Source: Galaxea fascicularis (lineage: Eukaryota; Cnidaria; Anthozoa; Scleractinia; Euphylliidae). From it: DNA of 64,000 nt. A model generated the notes under the pieces. The model did no database searches. It was given only the letters and a program-made list of their open reading frames with translations, and was not told where the DNA came from. The position numbers and the translations under genes were made by a program. Shown here in pieces: positions 1 to 11,522 of the stretch. Numbering within the stretch: position 1 is the first letter of the stretch; each line of letters starts with the position of its first letter. The stretch is from the NCBI GenBank assembly GCA_948470475.1, contig OX419338.1, forward strand, positions 4,711,266 to 4,775,265, in the 5' to 3' direction.

Positions 1-757
1 ATCAATAAATTTGACCAATATCATTACACTGTCAAGCACACAAGTGACCAGAATAGGGAAATAAATCAGCAAGGGGGTATTGTTTTATAAAACCAAATTA
101 TCATAACTAACATTGCAAGTGATGTCGGTAAAAATTAAATTAAGGTAAAAAATTTTTAACTTAGGTTGAATCTCAAATCCCTTTGTCCCCTAAGCCTAAT
201 TATTCAAAATTAGGGTTTGGAGACAAAGGAAATTACTAGTTTAAAAACATTTTACCTGAATTTAATTTTTAACTACAACATAAGCAATGTAAGGCAGACA
301 GTAACAAGAATTAACATTGAGATCATGGGAGTGATAAGATTAATGTTTTGCATCAAACTATTAATAATTAAACAGTCCACCAAACCAAAAATTAGAATTT
401 ATAGCTAATAAAAAGTATGATTGTCACAAACTATTGTTATAGTAGCTTCTGGTGTAACTCCTGTTTGAAAATTGTGGAAACAAACACATGACATAATTTT
501 GACAATCACATAGGTGATTACTTTGATGAAATGAAAGGTCAACAAAATTTCAAGAAATTTTCAAAGCCAAACCCTTGAATTTTTGGCACTGTATGATGTG
601 ATATATTACTCAAATTTTATGCCAAAATTTCATATGAAGTCACCACAACAATATTATTAAATAAATGAAGTACACTGAAATGTGTTCTCATTTCTCTTGC
701 ACAGTATTGTACAAGTCTTCTGACATAATTCTGACTAAACACAACTCAAAAAGTTAC
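1..757 (-). other. Intron 2 of the SNX3-type gene (partial)
   Basis: AT-rich, without an exon on either strand that I can recognise. Its splice donor is at 756-757; the acceptor lies off the left edge. Confidence 0.7.
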
Positions 758-3014
758 CTTGCTGTCCCTTTCTAATTCAGTTCTTAGCCACTTGAAGTCA
801 CTGTATCGTCTTCTTACAGTTGACTCTTTCACTTTAAAAACAGGAAGATTTGTCTGATAAAAAGAAGACAATGTTACTTTACTGTAAATAAACACAGGAA
901 AAATAAAAGGAACAATGTACAGCTTGCTTGAAAGTCAAACATCAAGTACTGTTCAAATTTTCAAGACACAGAGTTTCTAAACATTCTTTAGACACACAGA
1001 GAAAATCAAATGTACTTATCTGTATACATGTTAACTTTACATAAAAGTGGCCATCCAACTAACAGAGGATTTGGGATTGAGCTTTATAGCAGACTGCTTA
1101 ATAATATACACTCATTACTCAAGTTAAAGGGTGGGACATAGTGGATGACAAATCTCAGTGACAGGTCTCTATGAAAAGTTGCTCCCTGTGTACTGCTTCC
1201 AAAACAAGCCACAGCAACAAAGATTTCCCCAAAAATTAATTGTCACACAATGTGAATTATAGCAGTGACTTATACATACAATCGTAGTAAATGATGACTT
1301 TATTTTCCTAAAATAGCACCTATTACTTTTTTACTTGTATTTTTTGCATGTATTCAGGACTGGTCAGGGAGGTGCTTATTTAAAATTGATGAAATTAATC
1401 GCCACTATTTTTTTTATTGATATACAATACAAGTTTGAGAGCTAAAAATATTTCCACAAATTAAGAAAGGCATCCTTTACTATCATGGTTAGGTAGCAGC
1501 ATTTTTATAATAGCTCACCCTACAAGTTTAGTTCCTAGATACCCAAGAGAACCTTCAAAAATGAAACTTGTTGAATAAGAGCCACGTCAAAAGCCTCAGT
1601 TGCTTTGTATAAGGGATGTAGTAGTGCTTAATACTCAAGCCATAAGGCACCATTGTGGCCAATGTACACTAATATCAACTCAGTTGATAAAACTAAACTT
1701 TCATAGGGCACAAAGTGTGGGAATGGCCAGCAGTAAAGTGTGGTTCAATTTTACCTGTTGCCATGCCCCTAGCCCCATTCCCCTCCCATGGACAAGTCTA
1801 GCCCTTCAGGCCTGGGTTGGGGAATTGCTTGAAGCAGTCTTGTTCTAGGGGGAGGGGGTGGGGCAAATAAAAAATAAGTTCCTGTTGTTTGTATGAAGTT
1901 GGCCACTTTTTGGTTGAAGTGATGGCACTGGACCACAAGGAGAAAACTGAATGCTGTTCCATGGAGTTTAATATTTTGGTCAGTCCTCTGGTTTTAAAAA
2001 ATTGGTAGTTGACTTAAACTGTAGAGAGCCAAAAAATTTAATGCTCTATTAAAAGTATTCATTTGATTCAGAAGCACTTGATGACATATAATTTAAACAT
2101 GATAGAAAACTTGGTTTCTGCTTTAACTTTTAGTTGATGTCCACGAGGAGCCTGGGGGTGGGGGAATAGATTGACCTGTAAGAAAACATCGCAAATTCCC
2201 AGGGATATGCCAGGGGGGGGAGGGGGTATTTTTTTATTAGATTTTATTTTCCATCTACTACTTGCAAGTGGTTCTACATGGAGGGGCGGGGGAGGGGGGA
2301 GGGCATGCTAACACACATAATTGAACCAAAGGACAGGCCTGTCTCCATTTTTTGTTTGGTCCTTAATTAATGAAAGATACACTACTTTTTGCAGGCCTGA
2401 GTTTTGGCTAATTTTAGTCTCCTGCTGATTGAAGGAGGGAGGGGACTCACGGTAACAAATTCGGAAAGATTTCTGCACAGGCCCATCACAATCGTACTAA
2501 CCCTGTTCCAAAAATGAATAGAGTTTGGGTCACAAATTTGTATGTATAATTAATATATGGGGTTGTGCTGAAATCTTGCCACAAAATGTTTTGTTCTCGT
2601 GTGCAGTTGTCCAGAGGTAGCACTTTTTCGAGTATCCAGTCAGAATTCATCAGCAACTACCGGGAAACTCAATTTGTGATCCTGCAATGTGGGTACCATT
2701 TGAAAGCTGATCTCCAGCAAATATACGAATAAACAAGGAGTTATATTCCAAACTGTTCGCAGATTAATCTCTGACTAATGAAACGAATTCTGTTATCTAA
2801 TAGACGCTAATTAAGTTATTTAACTAGTTATACCAACCCTCATGCGAACTTCGTAGTCTGTGTACCGCTTTTTACCAAGGCCGTGTGTCTCGGGATTGAC
2901 AACATCGATCTCCAGGAAATTAGCTGGAGCTGCATAAGCATCATCTAATGTCTGTTTCTTTGCTTCGAGCCGTTTGGTGTCTGATCTGTCCCCTGTTTCA
3001 GAGGACGTGGCCAT
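758..3014 (-). CDS. SNX3: Sorting nexin 3/12, first two coding exons (partial gene)
   Basis: Endosomal PX-domain sorting nexin that binds PI3P and works with retromer in cargo recycling (known for SNX3/SNX12). Exon 1 is 2838-3014 (59 codons, from ATG at 3014) and exon 2 is 758-853 (32 codons), both phase 0. Exon 1 has the family's N-terminal signature: LNDAY-like 'LDDAYAAPANFLEIDV' followed by 'YEVRMR'. Exon 2 reads 'TNLPVFKVKESTVRRRYSDF', the PX phosphoinositide-binding core with its RRYSDF arginine, then 'KWLRTELERDSK'. The donor after exon 2 (GTAACT at 757) shows the gene goes on; the remaining PX exons (proline-rich loop and C-terminus) are not found in 1-757 and must lie outside the window. 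SNX3 and SNX12 are vertebrate paralogues, so the name stands for their common ancestor. It is divergent from the CCDC83 gene. Confidence 0.95.
1650..1700. repeat. Fragment of the TATCAACTSAGTTGATA foldback repeat family
   Basis: Contains 'GTGGCCAATGTACA' followed by 'TATCAACTCAGTTGATAAAA', the same modules seen in longer copies near 23.2, 28.8, 33.5 and 38.4 kb. This is a short decayed piece. Confidence 0.6.
2280..2304 (+). other. G-quadruplex-type G-run cluster
   Basis: Four or more runs of three to six G separated by single bases (GGGGCGGGGGAGGGGGGAGGG). It lies in intron 1 of the SNX3-type gene with the G-rich strand opposite the transcript. A structural role is inference from sequence only. 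Confidence 0.5.
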
Positions 3015-3293
3015 CTTGGCTTTCCCAGCCTCTCTACAAAATATGTCCGCCTCGCGGCGCGCGATCCAATGAATTTTATCCGATCCCAGTAGCCTTTTCG
3101 CTCTAGTTAGTGCCAGTCTCTACTCGATCTGCATGGGGTGCAACTCGATCATCCTGGAAACGAGGCTGGCAAATATTGTCACTTTTGCCATTAGGCAAGG
3201 CTACCTTACCGGAAAACTTGCACGGAAAAAATGCAAGATTTAGCCCTAGCAGAAGAAAAATCCTCAGTTTTATGACTTGCTTAGACACATTTC
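3015..3293. promoter_or_regulatory. Putative bidirectional promoter, SNX3-type gene / CCDC83
   Basis: The two start codons face away from each other with 279 bp between them. The gap has a CpG-rich core (CCGCCTCGCGGCGCGCGATC, about 3048-3067) and a CCAAT box at 3066-3070 on the + strand. There is no room for separate long promoters, so a shared one is likely. Transcription start sites cannot be placed from sequence. Confidence 0.6.
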
Positions 3294-6200
3294 ATGCCTC
3301 CTAAAAAGAAATCCGGGAAGAAGAAGTCCTCTGGAAAGAAGAAGAAAGGGAAGAAAAGCGGCGTGTCAAAGGAGGCTAAGTTGACAGTTGAAGAAGCCAT
3401 TGTTGCTTTCCAGTGGGTATTTTCGTTTCTATTTCCTTTTACTTTTTGGTATTTTTGTTGACTGTACATTTTTTCTACGAGATTTACAGAATTTTCATTG
3501 TAACATATAATTAATTTACAGTGCATTATAAATACTATATTGCTTAGCAACAGCAATGTAACTTGTAAGTTCATGCGGTGTGATGTCTTATGTTACTATT
3601 AAGTTTAAGCTTATGCTGTGTAATTATATAACTTCAAGGCCTCCTGGGATTAGCGAAAATTGTCTCGCGAATAGTTTTATTATTAGAAGATAGTGGTGCC
3701 AATTTTTATTTTATGAAAAATGTTTCAAGGTTTGTTCCGAAGCTGATGGATGTTGTCTGTTTATTTACATATAAAATTTGTCACTGAGCAGTATTTTTTT
3801 GGTTTCAACTGTAGGATAGAAGTGAAGCAAAGAAATTATGAAGATCTTATGTACGACTTACAATCCTTGCAAGAGAGGAATGGCAGACTTAAAGACCGAG
3901 TAAGAAAATGAATTTCTGAGGGATACATTTTGGATATGGAGGTTGGACTGGCCACCACAATGAGTTGTAAAAATACTTGAGACACTGTATGCCATTTGAC
4001 CTTTAATGATGTTTCCATGATCTTCTGCTTTCCCTCCCCCTCCCCCTCTTATCAAAGTTGTTAACAGGGTTAGAAAAAAAAAAAGTTGTTAACAGTGCAA
4101 CATCATGCTCAAAACTTTGAGGAACAACATTGAGAGGGGGAGAGGGAAGGGGTGTACATTGTATCTCACAGATTTCTTAGTACAGGGGCGTTTTAGAGAA
4201 AGAAAAGATGTTTTTGATCACAAATGTCTCAACAATTTTGCAACTGGTTGTAGCACTCTGTCCCCAGGGTGGGTAATCCAGATTTCAAATGACAGGGATG
4301 ATCAATTGATTTTTGTGTGTGTTTCAAGTTTTCCATTTTGGGTGTTATTTTGAGTAGGGAAATTTGGCAAGTATTTTTTGTGGCTTAATTTATAAAAGTA
4401 CGGTTTTTTTTTTGGGTGTTTAAAACATTCTGAAGATTTGTGATAGTGCTCCAGGGGTAGTGCCCACTTATCCTAGCCACATAGTTCTGGAAATAAATAC
4501 AGTGGAACTTCAATTTAACGAAGTGCCAATGCAAGGGACTGGGGAAATTGATTCGTTATATCGAGGGTTCATTATATTGAAAACCTCGATATCACAAGTT
4601 TGCAGATAAACAATAAAATTGTTTGTTATATCGAGGTATACAGGGTTCGTACATGTCTTGGAAACCCTTGAAAACCCTTGAATTTCTGGAGTCCAATTTC
4701 AAGACCTTGAAAGTCCTTGAAATTGGTTTTTGGTCCTTGAAAGTCCTTGATTTTTATTGAACAAGATAAAAAAATATCAACGCTTGTTGCTAAATTAAGT
4801 GAAAAGCAGTGAAAACAAATTTTCAGATGAAGAGTATAAAATTCTTGAAATAGTTACAAAATGCGTGAAAAAAACGGTCACTTATTCTGTGAGATGGATA
4901 AAATAATAATGATTCAGGCATGTTGGTATAATTGAAATAATAATTAACAATAATAATAATTATTAATAATATCAAAAGTAAATACCAACACATCAAGGGC
5001 AGCTGATTCTTCCAAAGCTATAAATCCAATGGAGCAAAAAGCAGTGACTGTGAATAGTTATGTCAAACATGATTGATTTACAGAACCAAAGACTGAAGGA
5101 AGAACAGCTTCTGCATATTAAGACATTGTTGAAACAAGTGAAAGAGAAGGACAAGGAAGTAGAGAAAGCCGTGGAAGTTGGTCATGAGCAAGTGGAGGTG
5201 GCTCTCCTGGCAAAATTTGACACAATGAAGGAAGAAGAAGCAGATGTTCAAGGTGCCTGCAGTTGTGAACTCTCTACTGTTTTGTCATTGCTGTTGACCC
5301 CCTTCTATGCCGCCATTCACATGTTTAAAAAATGTTAAATTATCTTTGATCATAAATTGTGGTTGTAAGGTTTTTAAACCAACTGCATTATTGATAATAA
5401 TGCTACATTACAGTTTATGGGGTGGCGGGGGGAGGAGGGGGGGGGGTTGAGGAAGTACTTCAAGTATATGCATTGGGGTGGGATTATCTAGTAAGAAGAA
5501 GAAAATAGAAAATGGTAACAATGCATATTAACCCCAGATATAGCTTGTAATGCTGTTCCCTTCATTAGGGCCATAGCAAACAGCTGCTTCAAGAGGAGCC
5601 ATGATGACCTCAATTTTATGACATTTCCATGTTGTAATTATCATTTCCTCTGTTAGTGCTCAAGGATCAAATTGAAAAGAAAGAGGAGGAGATAGCAGGA
5701 GTAAGAAGAAACATAAAAAAGCGTGAAGACTACAGGGTATAGTACACAGTCAAGTGTTTTCAAATTATAGAGTGGACTGAGTTTGTGTTCAAATGACAGA
5801 ATGGTATTTTTTGCTCACCCAAAGTGAAACAAAATACTTTAAATTTTATGGCAGTTGTTCAAATCCATGAGGCCTGTTATTCTGTTTATCCATTCATTTG
5901 CTAGACTTTATTCTTCTTATCTTCTTAACATTAATTTTAGGACAGTGGTGCTGAAGAACATGCTAAACAAATAGTGATACTAAAACAGGATCTGAAGGAA
6001 ATGCAAGATTCACATGATGACATTGCAGGTTAGAGTAGCCACGTACGTGGCAGTGCCTCTAGGGGCTTCATGGATTTTACTTCTTGTTAAAAGAAATAAA
6101 TGAAAACAGTATTTGATTATTATAAGTTCAACCTTGAATCTTCTTTTATCTAATGGATTCCTTAAAATAGTATGTTGTTGTTGTTGTTGTTGTGAGACTA

Positions 6201-9200
6201 ACTGATGAGGCTAACTTTCTCATTTAATTTTTTTTCTGGTTGGCCTGCAGTCTCTACAGTGGTAAAATCTTCTGAGCTAAAAAATGTGAATAATTTTTGT
6301 TCACTAATTATGTTTCTTGAATGTCAATTTATGATTAATTATTGTTATTGTCTTTTATAAATGTTTGCTAATCATGACACTTTAATTTTCATTTGTTTTG
6401 TATCAATATTGCTGTATTGCTGTTCACAGAAATATTGCTGTTGCTATTATTAATCTTCATTATAATCAATTTTGCTTTCATCCGGTTTACAGCTCATCTG
6501 GAAAGAAGCTTGAAAATAGCAAAAGATGAAATAGAAACTTACACTGAATCAACCATATCAAAACAGAAGGATATTGCAAATGATGTATGCATATTTTTGT
6601 CTTTATTTCTCTCATGCCATGACACAATGACGAGATAATGTAAAGAACAGATTAAATAAGAAATTATAGTCATGAAAATCCACAAAACAATAGTCATTTG
6701 TGTATAATCTGGTGATGTAGGGTTGTTGAAATGCTTCTGTCATTTCTTGGAGGATGACATCAGGTGTAAAATTGAAGTCTTAGGCAGGTGTGATCAATAG
6801 ATGCACGCCTTGAAAAAGAGAAATCAAATAACTTATTATAATTATGTTTAATCTCTTAGAAGCTTTCTCATACATCTGGCCCCGGTTGTTCAAACTTTGG
6901 ATAGCGCTATCCACCGGATAAAATTAATCACTATCCAGCGGATAAGTAATGGCAAAGCTAATTCCACTATACACTGGACAACTATTTATACGGTGGATAG
7001 CACTATCCAGCCTTTGAACAACCGGGGCCTGAACTATAAAACTTGTAATAGATCATTGTAACAACTCCTATAGATCTATTTATAGCCATCGTTTTTGTTT
7101 GTAAACTGTTATTATCTGTAGGCACTTCAAATCAGTGCCATTAAAAACTGATATTTAAGTAAGGATTTTTTAACCATCTTACATGATCATGTTAGGTGGT
7201 CGCTTACTGGAAAGAATTAGACTATGTCAAATTTGTCAAATTGTGGCTACATTCGCTTAAGAAAGTTGAGCAGTGATCACTTGGGATAAAGTTTTTGAAA
7301 AAGTATTTGACTGAGAAACAAAACGGTTATTTACAAAGTGGTCATTTTTGGGAGGTGGTCATTTATGAGAAGTGGTCACTGTGAGAGAGTTGACTAAAGT
7401 AGAATATTTTGAGGGCTTAGAAATCTTATGGAGGGGAACAAATGGGGTTGGGAACTGACTGACAATGTTGTGGGAACGTAGATGGGAAGAATTATGACAG
7501 AAGGTGGGAAGATGTAGTGCTACATGAAAAATGCCCAGATGCTGAAGTGGCCGGTGAAATTGTTGGAACTGGGAGTTCAATTAAATTATGAAAAAGTTAT
7601 ACACGTTTTGAATTTCTCTTTCTTTTTTTCTTTTCCAGAAAGCTACAAATGACCTTGACAAAGACAGCTGTGGGGAAATCCTCGATAACAGATGGCTCAA
7701 AAAAGAAGTACTGGATTTTTTTGTGTGTGTAACTAAAAGCAACATTGAAGTCAAATATATAATCAGTGTAGCACAAAATACAACTTTTGACATTTCATCT
7801 CAGGTTTCTATTCACCGTGAAGGTCATGCCCAACTGTCAAAGATTGTGGAAGAACTGGAAAGAAAAAACTTGGAAATCATGAGTGAGATGTTTGATTGTA
7901 AAGTGGAAGACCTCAAATTCACAAGGTTAGTCTCGTAGATTCAGGAACCGTGCAGGGGGAGGGGTGTGGAGCTTATGGGATAATAGTGGCCGGCTAAAGC
8001 TGGCGGACCTCGCGGGAAAGCATCCAAGACTGACGGCATAAGTATTAGTTAGACATCAACCTCCTCCCCTCAGTTGAAGAGGCGGGGGCGGCCCCGCACT
8101 TTAAACATTTGCTCTGCGAGACCTGAGATTTGGAATGTCTCCTTTTAGCTTGAGAGACCAAAAGAGATTCTCTCATTGATCGAAACACAAATTTGCACCC
8201 TATTTAGTTATTGCTACCTGCTAAATTTACTGCTTATTAAATAGCCATGATAACAGGTCTAAAGGAAGGGAAGTCTTGGGGGCTTGCAATTAGTAGTCTT
8301 GGAGTCCTTAGGTTGAAAAATCGAAAACAAATGAGTGATCAACAGTGAAGCTCCATTCGCCTTTTTTTCTTCGCCCTTTTCTTTTGTTTTTCGTGCCATC
8401 GGGAATTCAGTTGCATAGTTGCGATGAAGGCAGCTTTCTCCTGATCTCCTCTCCTTCTGAAAATGTCGTTTCAGGAAGTTTTACCTAAGTTGTATTGGTG
8501 ATGAAGAGAGCTCTGACGAAGACGATGGTCCCACAGATGAAGAAGAGGTGATTGCAGCCCATGGAATTCTTGCAGAACAACAAGAAAAACCTGACGATTT
8601 ACTTGATAACTACTTCCTCCCTGGAGAGGATGACTTTGAGGTTAGTTTCACTCCTGTATTGCAACTTCTGGTGTAGGACGCTGGGCCAAGAACTTCCCTG
8701 ATTATGGTTCAGTATTTGATACAATAAATTTTAAAAGAATAGATACACATACATTCAATGTTTAGATTTAGATGAGAGAGGAAAATAACCAAACAGTTCG
8801 AGTACAAGTGCGCTAATTGAAAAATGATATCAAACTTTTTGTATGGCGTTACATTCCCAAACAGGTACTTCCTTAATATTCTGTTATGCTGAAGATCAAT
8901 GCCTGTTTCCCAGTAATAAAGTACTGTATAGAGGCTGATTGTTTTCTACTAATTGAAAGTCGAATCTTTCTCCTCTTACGAAGAATGTTACTACGGCTCC
9001 CTTAAAGATAGATTTCTAGCGATTGACGGTGAAATTTCGGTCTCAGGGGCTAACGCCTTCGCGAAAAGCTTTCGCCCGTCCGCTTGCAAAATGTGTGAGT
9101 TAAGCTGCTGTTACACGTTGAAATTTTTAGCTGGGGAATATTGAAACTGGTCTCAAAATGTTGTTTTTCCGGTTCGTGATTGGCTTACTCAGTGTAGCGT

Positions 9201-9916
9201 AACAAGACCGAGCGAGACCAATTTGTACGAAGTGGTGTTACACGGTGAAACTCTTGTTTTTATCATGACTGCGATAGTTACGACCGTTGCAGAAGTAGAA
9301 AGCGGTTCTACTTTTCGTGAAACTTGTCTCGTAACGGAAGTTTGAAAAAGTTTCAGGAAACCGACCATGTTACACGGTGCAACGCTTGCTGAAACTTGTT
9401 CCGCAGCGCCGTTGCACACAAGTTTCAGCCGAACGTTTCAACGTGTACAGCGGCTTTAAGTGACAGAGAAACATGTGAAATTCAACCAGGTATCCGACTT
9501 ACAGTGCTGTCCGCCTTAGGATAGTTATCCAAAGTATAGTATAGTTAGCTCTTTCTCGTCCTCATGGGAATCAATGGTTATAGTGTGCAACTGGTTAAAT
9601 TTAGAGGGTGACGGATTCACCTCAGAGAAAGCCTCAGATTTCCTCTTTCCCTGTCTATTTTCGTGGCAATCTACAATTCAGTTGTAAATGTTTTCTTTTA
9701 ATTTCTCTTAAGGACTCTCCTCGGCTCGGACCTATGGAGCTTCAGCTTCTGTCAGTTATGGGGACGAAGAAACCAATCCTTCCTCACCCGTCCTATTTGG
9801 AGCACGAAGGCAATGAACTTGTCCCATTGCATGATACATCAAGGCCAGAGAATTACACAAGCCCGAGAAACTGGCCCATCTCTAGCAACATGCTTCAAGC
9901 ATTGGCCATACAGTGA
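3294..9916 (+). CDS. CCDC83: CCDC83 homologue, ten-exon coiled-coil protein, 397 aa
   Basis: Exons: 3294-3412, 3815-3899, 5084-5252, 5657-5736, 5941-6028, 6493-6584, 7639-7707, 7804-7925, 8475-8640, 9713-9916 (stop TGA). All introns are GT-AG and phases agree throughout. The protein opens with a Lys/Gly/Ser tail (MPPKKKSGKKK), then about 230 residues of charged coiled coil, an acidic stretch (ESSDEDDGPTDEEE) and a C-terminal module. Vertebrate CCDC83 hallmarks are visible in order: 'RLKEEQLLHIKTLLK', 'RWLKKEVSIHR', 'VEDLKFTRKFYLS' and, near the end, 'LGPMELQLLSVMGTKKPI'. Human CCDC83 is a testis-enriched coiled-coil protein of little-known role; a ciliary or sperm function is only a guess. 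The donor of exon 1 is GTGGGT. A plausible poly(A) signal AATAAA is near 10198. Divergent from the SNX3-type gene. Confidence 0.87.
4500..4637. mobile_element. Pogo/Tigger-like terminal fragment
   Basis: Begins 'CAGTGGAACTTCAATTTAAC' and repeats GTTATATCGAGG-type motifs inside, the style of pogo/Tigger (Tc1/mariner superfamily) ends. It lies in CCDC83 intron 2. No transposase reading frame; fragment only. Confidence 0.5.
4635..4760. repeat. TCCTTGAAAGTCCTTGA-type repeat, hAT-like end
   Basis: Starts 'CAGGGTTCGTACATG' and is built of short direct repeats of CCTTGAAA/CCCTTGAA. The CAGGGTTCG start recalls hAT element ends. It directly abuts the preceding pogo-like fragment in CCDC83 intron 2. 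Confidence 0.45.
5418..5447 (+). other. G-rich tract in CCDC83 intron 3
   Basis: GGGGTGGCGGGGGGAGGAGGGG plus a further poly-G run. The G-rich strand is the transcribed sense strand, so the pre-mRNA could form a quadruplex. Inference only. Confidence 0.45.
6172..6193 (+). repeat. (GTT)n microsatellite
   Basis: About seven tandem GTT units in CCDC83 intron 5. Confidence 0.8.
6878..7029. mobile_element. 152-bp inverted-repeat element (MITE), GGCCCCGGTTGTTC ends
   Basis: Ends are GGCCCCGGTTGTTCAAA and its exact reverse complement TTTGAACAACCGGGGCC. Further in, 'GGATAGCGCTATCCACCGG' on the left is mirrored by 'GGTGGATAGCACTATCC' on the right. Too short to code; a non-autonomous DNA element in CCDC83 intron 6. 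I recall this end motif as common in cnidarian genomes. Confidence 0.85.
7030..7638. other. Remainder of CCDC83 intron 6
   Basis: Contains several 'GGTGGTC' units (7195-7400, e.g. GGTGGTCGCTTACTGG and GGTGGTCATTTATGAG) typical of decayed pogo/Tc1-like element interiors. No exon seen. Confidence 0.4.
9100..9460. mobile_element. Inverted-repeat element in last CCDC83 intron
   Basis: Left end GCTGTTACACGTTGAAA (about 9110) is matched by the reverse complement of TTTCAACGTGTACAGC (about 9436). The motif GTTACACGGTGAAAC recurs inside at about 9236 and 9368. A related partial copy lies at about 12430-12545 in the opposite orientation. No coding capacity. Confidence 0.6.
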
Positions 9917-10426
9917 CTTTTTGACTTCATCATTTTGTCTACAAAGATTGAGTTTATCAAGTTTCTGCATTTTACCAGTGCGATGTGGCGAAATTTCGTC
10001 TTGATTCATTCAGTTTTTCAAGTTTATTTTTGGAAATTCTTATGTTGCCGTGTTTGTGAAAGTAAATCATTTTTACTTTCTTTAGGGCAGGTGCCTTTCG
10101 TAAGCTAAGCTTCAACAAAATTATCGCGAGTTTTATCGGTTGACCCGTTATTACTTTTCACTCTGTTAATTCGTTTTGGGGCTGTGACTTCTTACACAAT
10201 AAACGGAAATTCCGTATAGTAGTATAATGATATCATTAATGTCAAATTTGAAGTTGTCAAATTAAGGATTTTTTAGTATTTGTACATATATTTATTTGCT
10301 CTCTTCAGTGTACTTCATCTTTTTTGTCTGAAGTGTTGTAACAAATGCAACAAATTTCGTTCCTCTAAAAAATAAAGGAAATACTTCAAACATTTGCTTT
10401 AAAAACTTTATGGCCTTAATATAAGT
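9917..10426 (+). other. 3' flank / 3' UTR of CCDC83
   Basis: AT-rich, non-coding. AATAAA occurs near 10198 and near 10368 and either could be the poly(A) signal. No other feature seen. Confidence 0.5.
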
Positions 10427-10475
10427 GACCGAGGATTTGAACCAGGCACGAACCCAGAAGAACACCAGCTAGATA
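10427..10475 (-). repeat. SINE family A, tail-region fragment
   Basis: 'GACCGAGGATTTGAACCAGG' followed by 'CACGAACCCAGAAGAACACC' matches the middle of the SINE copies at 22.5 and 55.5 kb. It directly abuts the 3' end of the LINE. Confidence 0.65.
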
Positions 10476-11104
10476 GATAGATAGTTTACTCTGATCAAAA
10501 TCGTAGCCAAAGGCTGAATTAGATTAATCGGTACAATAATAAAATCTAATAAAATAGTAAGAGAAATATAAGAAAAATATACACATATACCTATATACAC
10601 CTATACATATAGCTAAAAATTTAATCACAATTACTATATATAAATGTGTTTATAAGTCTCTTCGTCTTAGCCAGAGGGACATTAAAATTCCTCTTTCGTC
10701 TTAAATTGAATCCACAAATGTTACGAGGTGGCAAGAGCTCGTGCAATTTATGGTCTGAGTTACAAATGATGGAATCAAAATGCTTAGTTGTGATAGACTG
10801 CCTGTGTCGAGAGAGCGTCTCCAAGTTGGCTTGATGTAATGCGTCGCTATATGGAACAAACGGAAAATAATTCACATGGCGCGCTTCTGTAGCTGTTCTA
10901 GCTCAGCGGATAAGTACGCGGGAAGCGCGTTGTGAAACACCGGACATGCGTATTCCGTTACTGGGCGGATACAGGTCAAGTAAAAGATTAGCAGATCGAT
11001 GGCGGGAATGTTCGCTCTCTTCAGTTGTTTAAGAAAATATAACCGGCTCGTTACTTTTTTACTTATTTCAGCAACATGACAATTCCACTGGAGGTCAGAT
11101 GATA

Positions 11105-11480
11105 TAAAACTTAACAGTGGACACTATCTCTCTTGTAGAGCACCGGACTGCTGTGCGGGAGGTCGGGAGTTCAAGCCCTAGCCGGACCAATACTCAGGGT
11201 CTTTAAATAACTGAGGAGAAAGTGCTACCTTTGTAATGACATCTGCTAGTGTTAGACTTTCTAGTCTTCTCGGTTAAGGACGATAAAATCGGAGGTCCCG
11301 TCTCACAACTCTTCACAAATTGACTCTGTGGGATGTAAAAGAACCATTAGGGACTTAATGAACCCTGGCTGTGACCACCCCTAGTGCTGACCCAGCAGGT
11401 CATGTGTCGGAAAATTCTAATTGGGTTAACATGTCTATACCCTCTTTAAAACAAAGATATCGTGTCGTATCGACAATGGG
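11105..11480 (+). mobile_element. tRNA-derived SINE (family B), nested in the LINE
   Basis: The head has a tRNA-like A-box region (TCTTGTAGAGCACCGG, about 11131-11146) and a B box (GGGAGTTCAAGCCC, about 11164-11177), spaced as in a polymerase III promoter, then about 290 bp of unrelated body ending near ACAAAGATATCGTGTCG. It splits the LINE C-terminal region from its RT core and is therefore younger than the LINE. Not a functional tRNA: no acceptor stem pairing is evident. Confidence 0.7.
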
Positions 11481-11522
11481 GCTGATTTAGCGAAATCCGT
11501 AGTTCCTTACACTTTGACTCGT

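Larger units (their letters stand above)
854..2837 (-). other. Intron 1 of the SNX3-type gene
   Basis: Bounded by a donor at 2836-2837 and an acceptor CAG at 854-856 (minus strand). It holds a short relic of the foldback repeat family near 1650-1700 and several G-runs (1845-1866, 2150-2230, 2280-2304). No other coding exon was seen. Confidence 0.8.
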
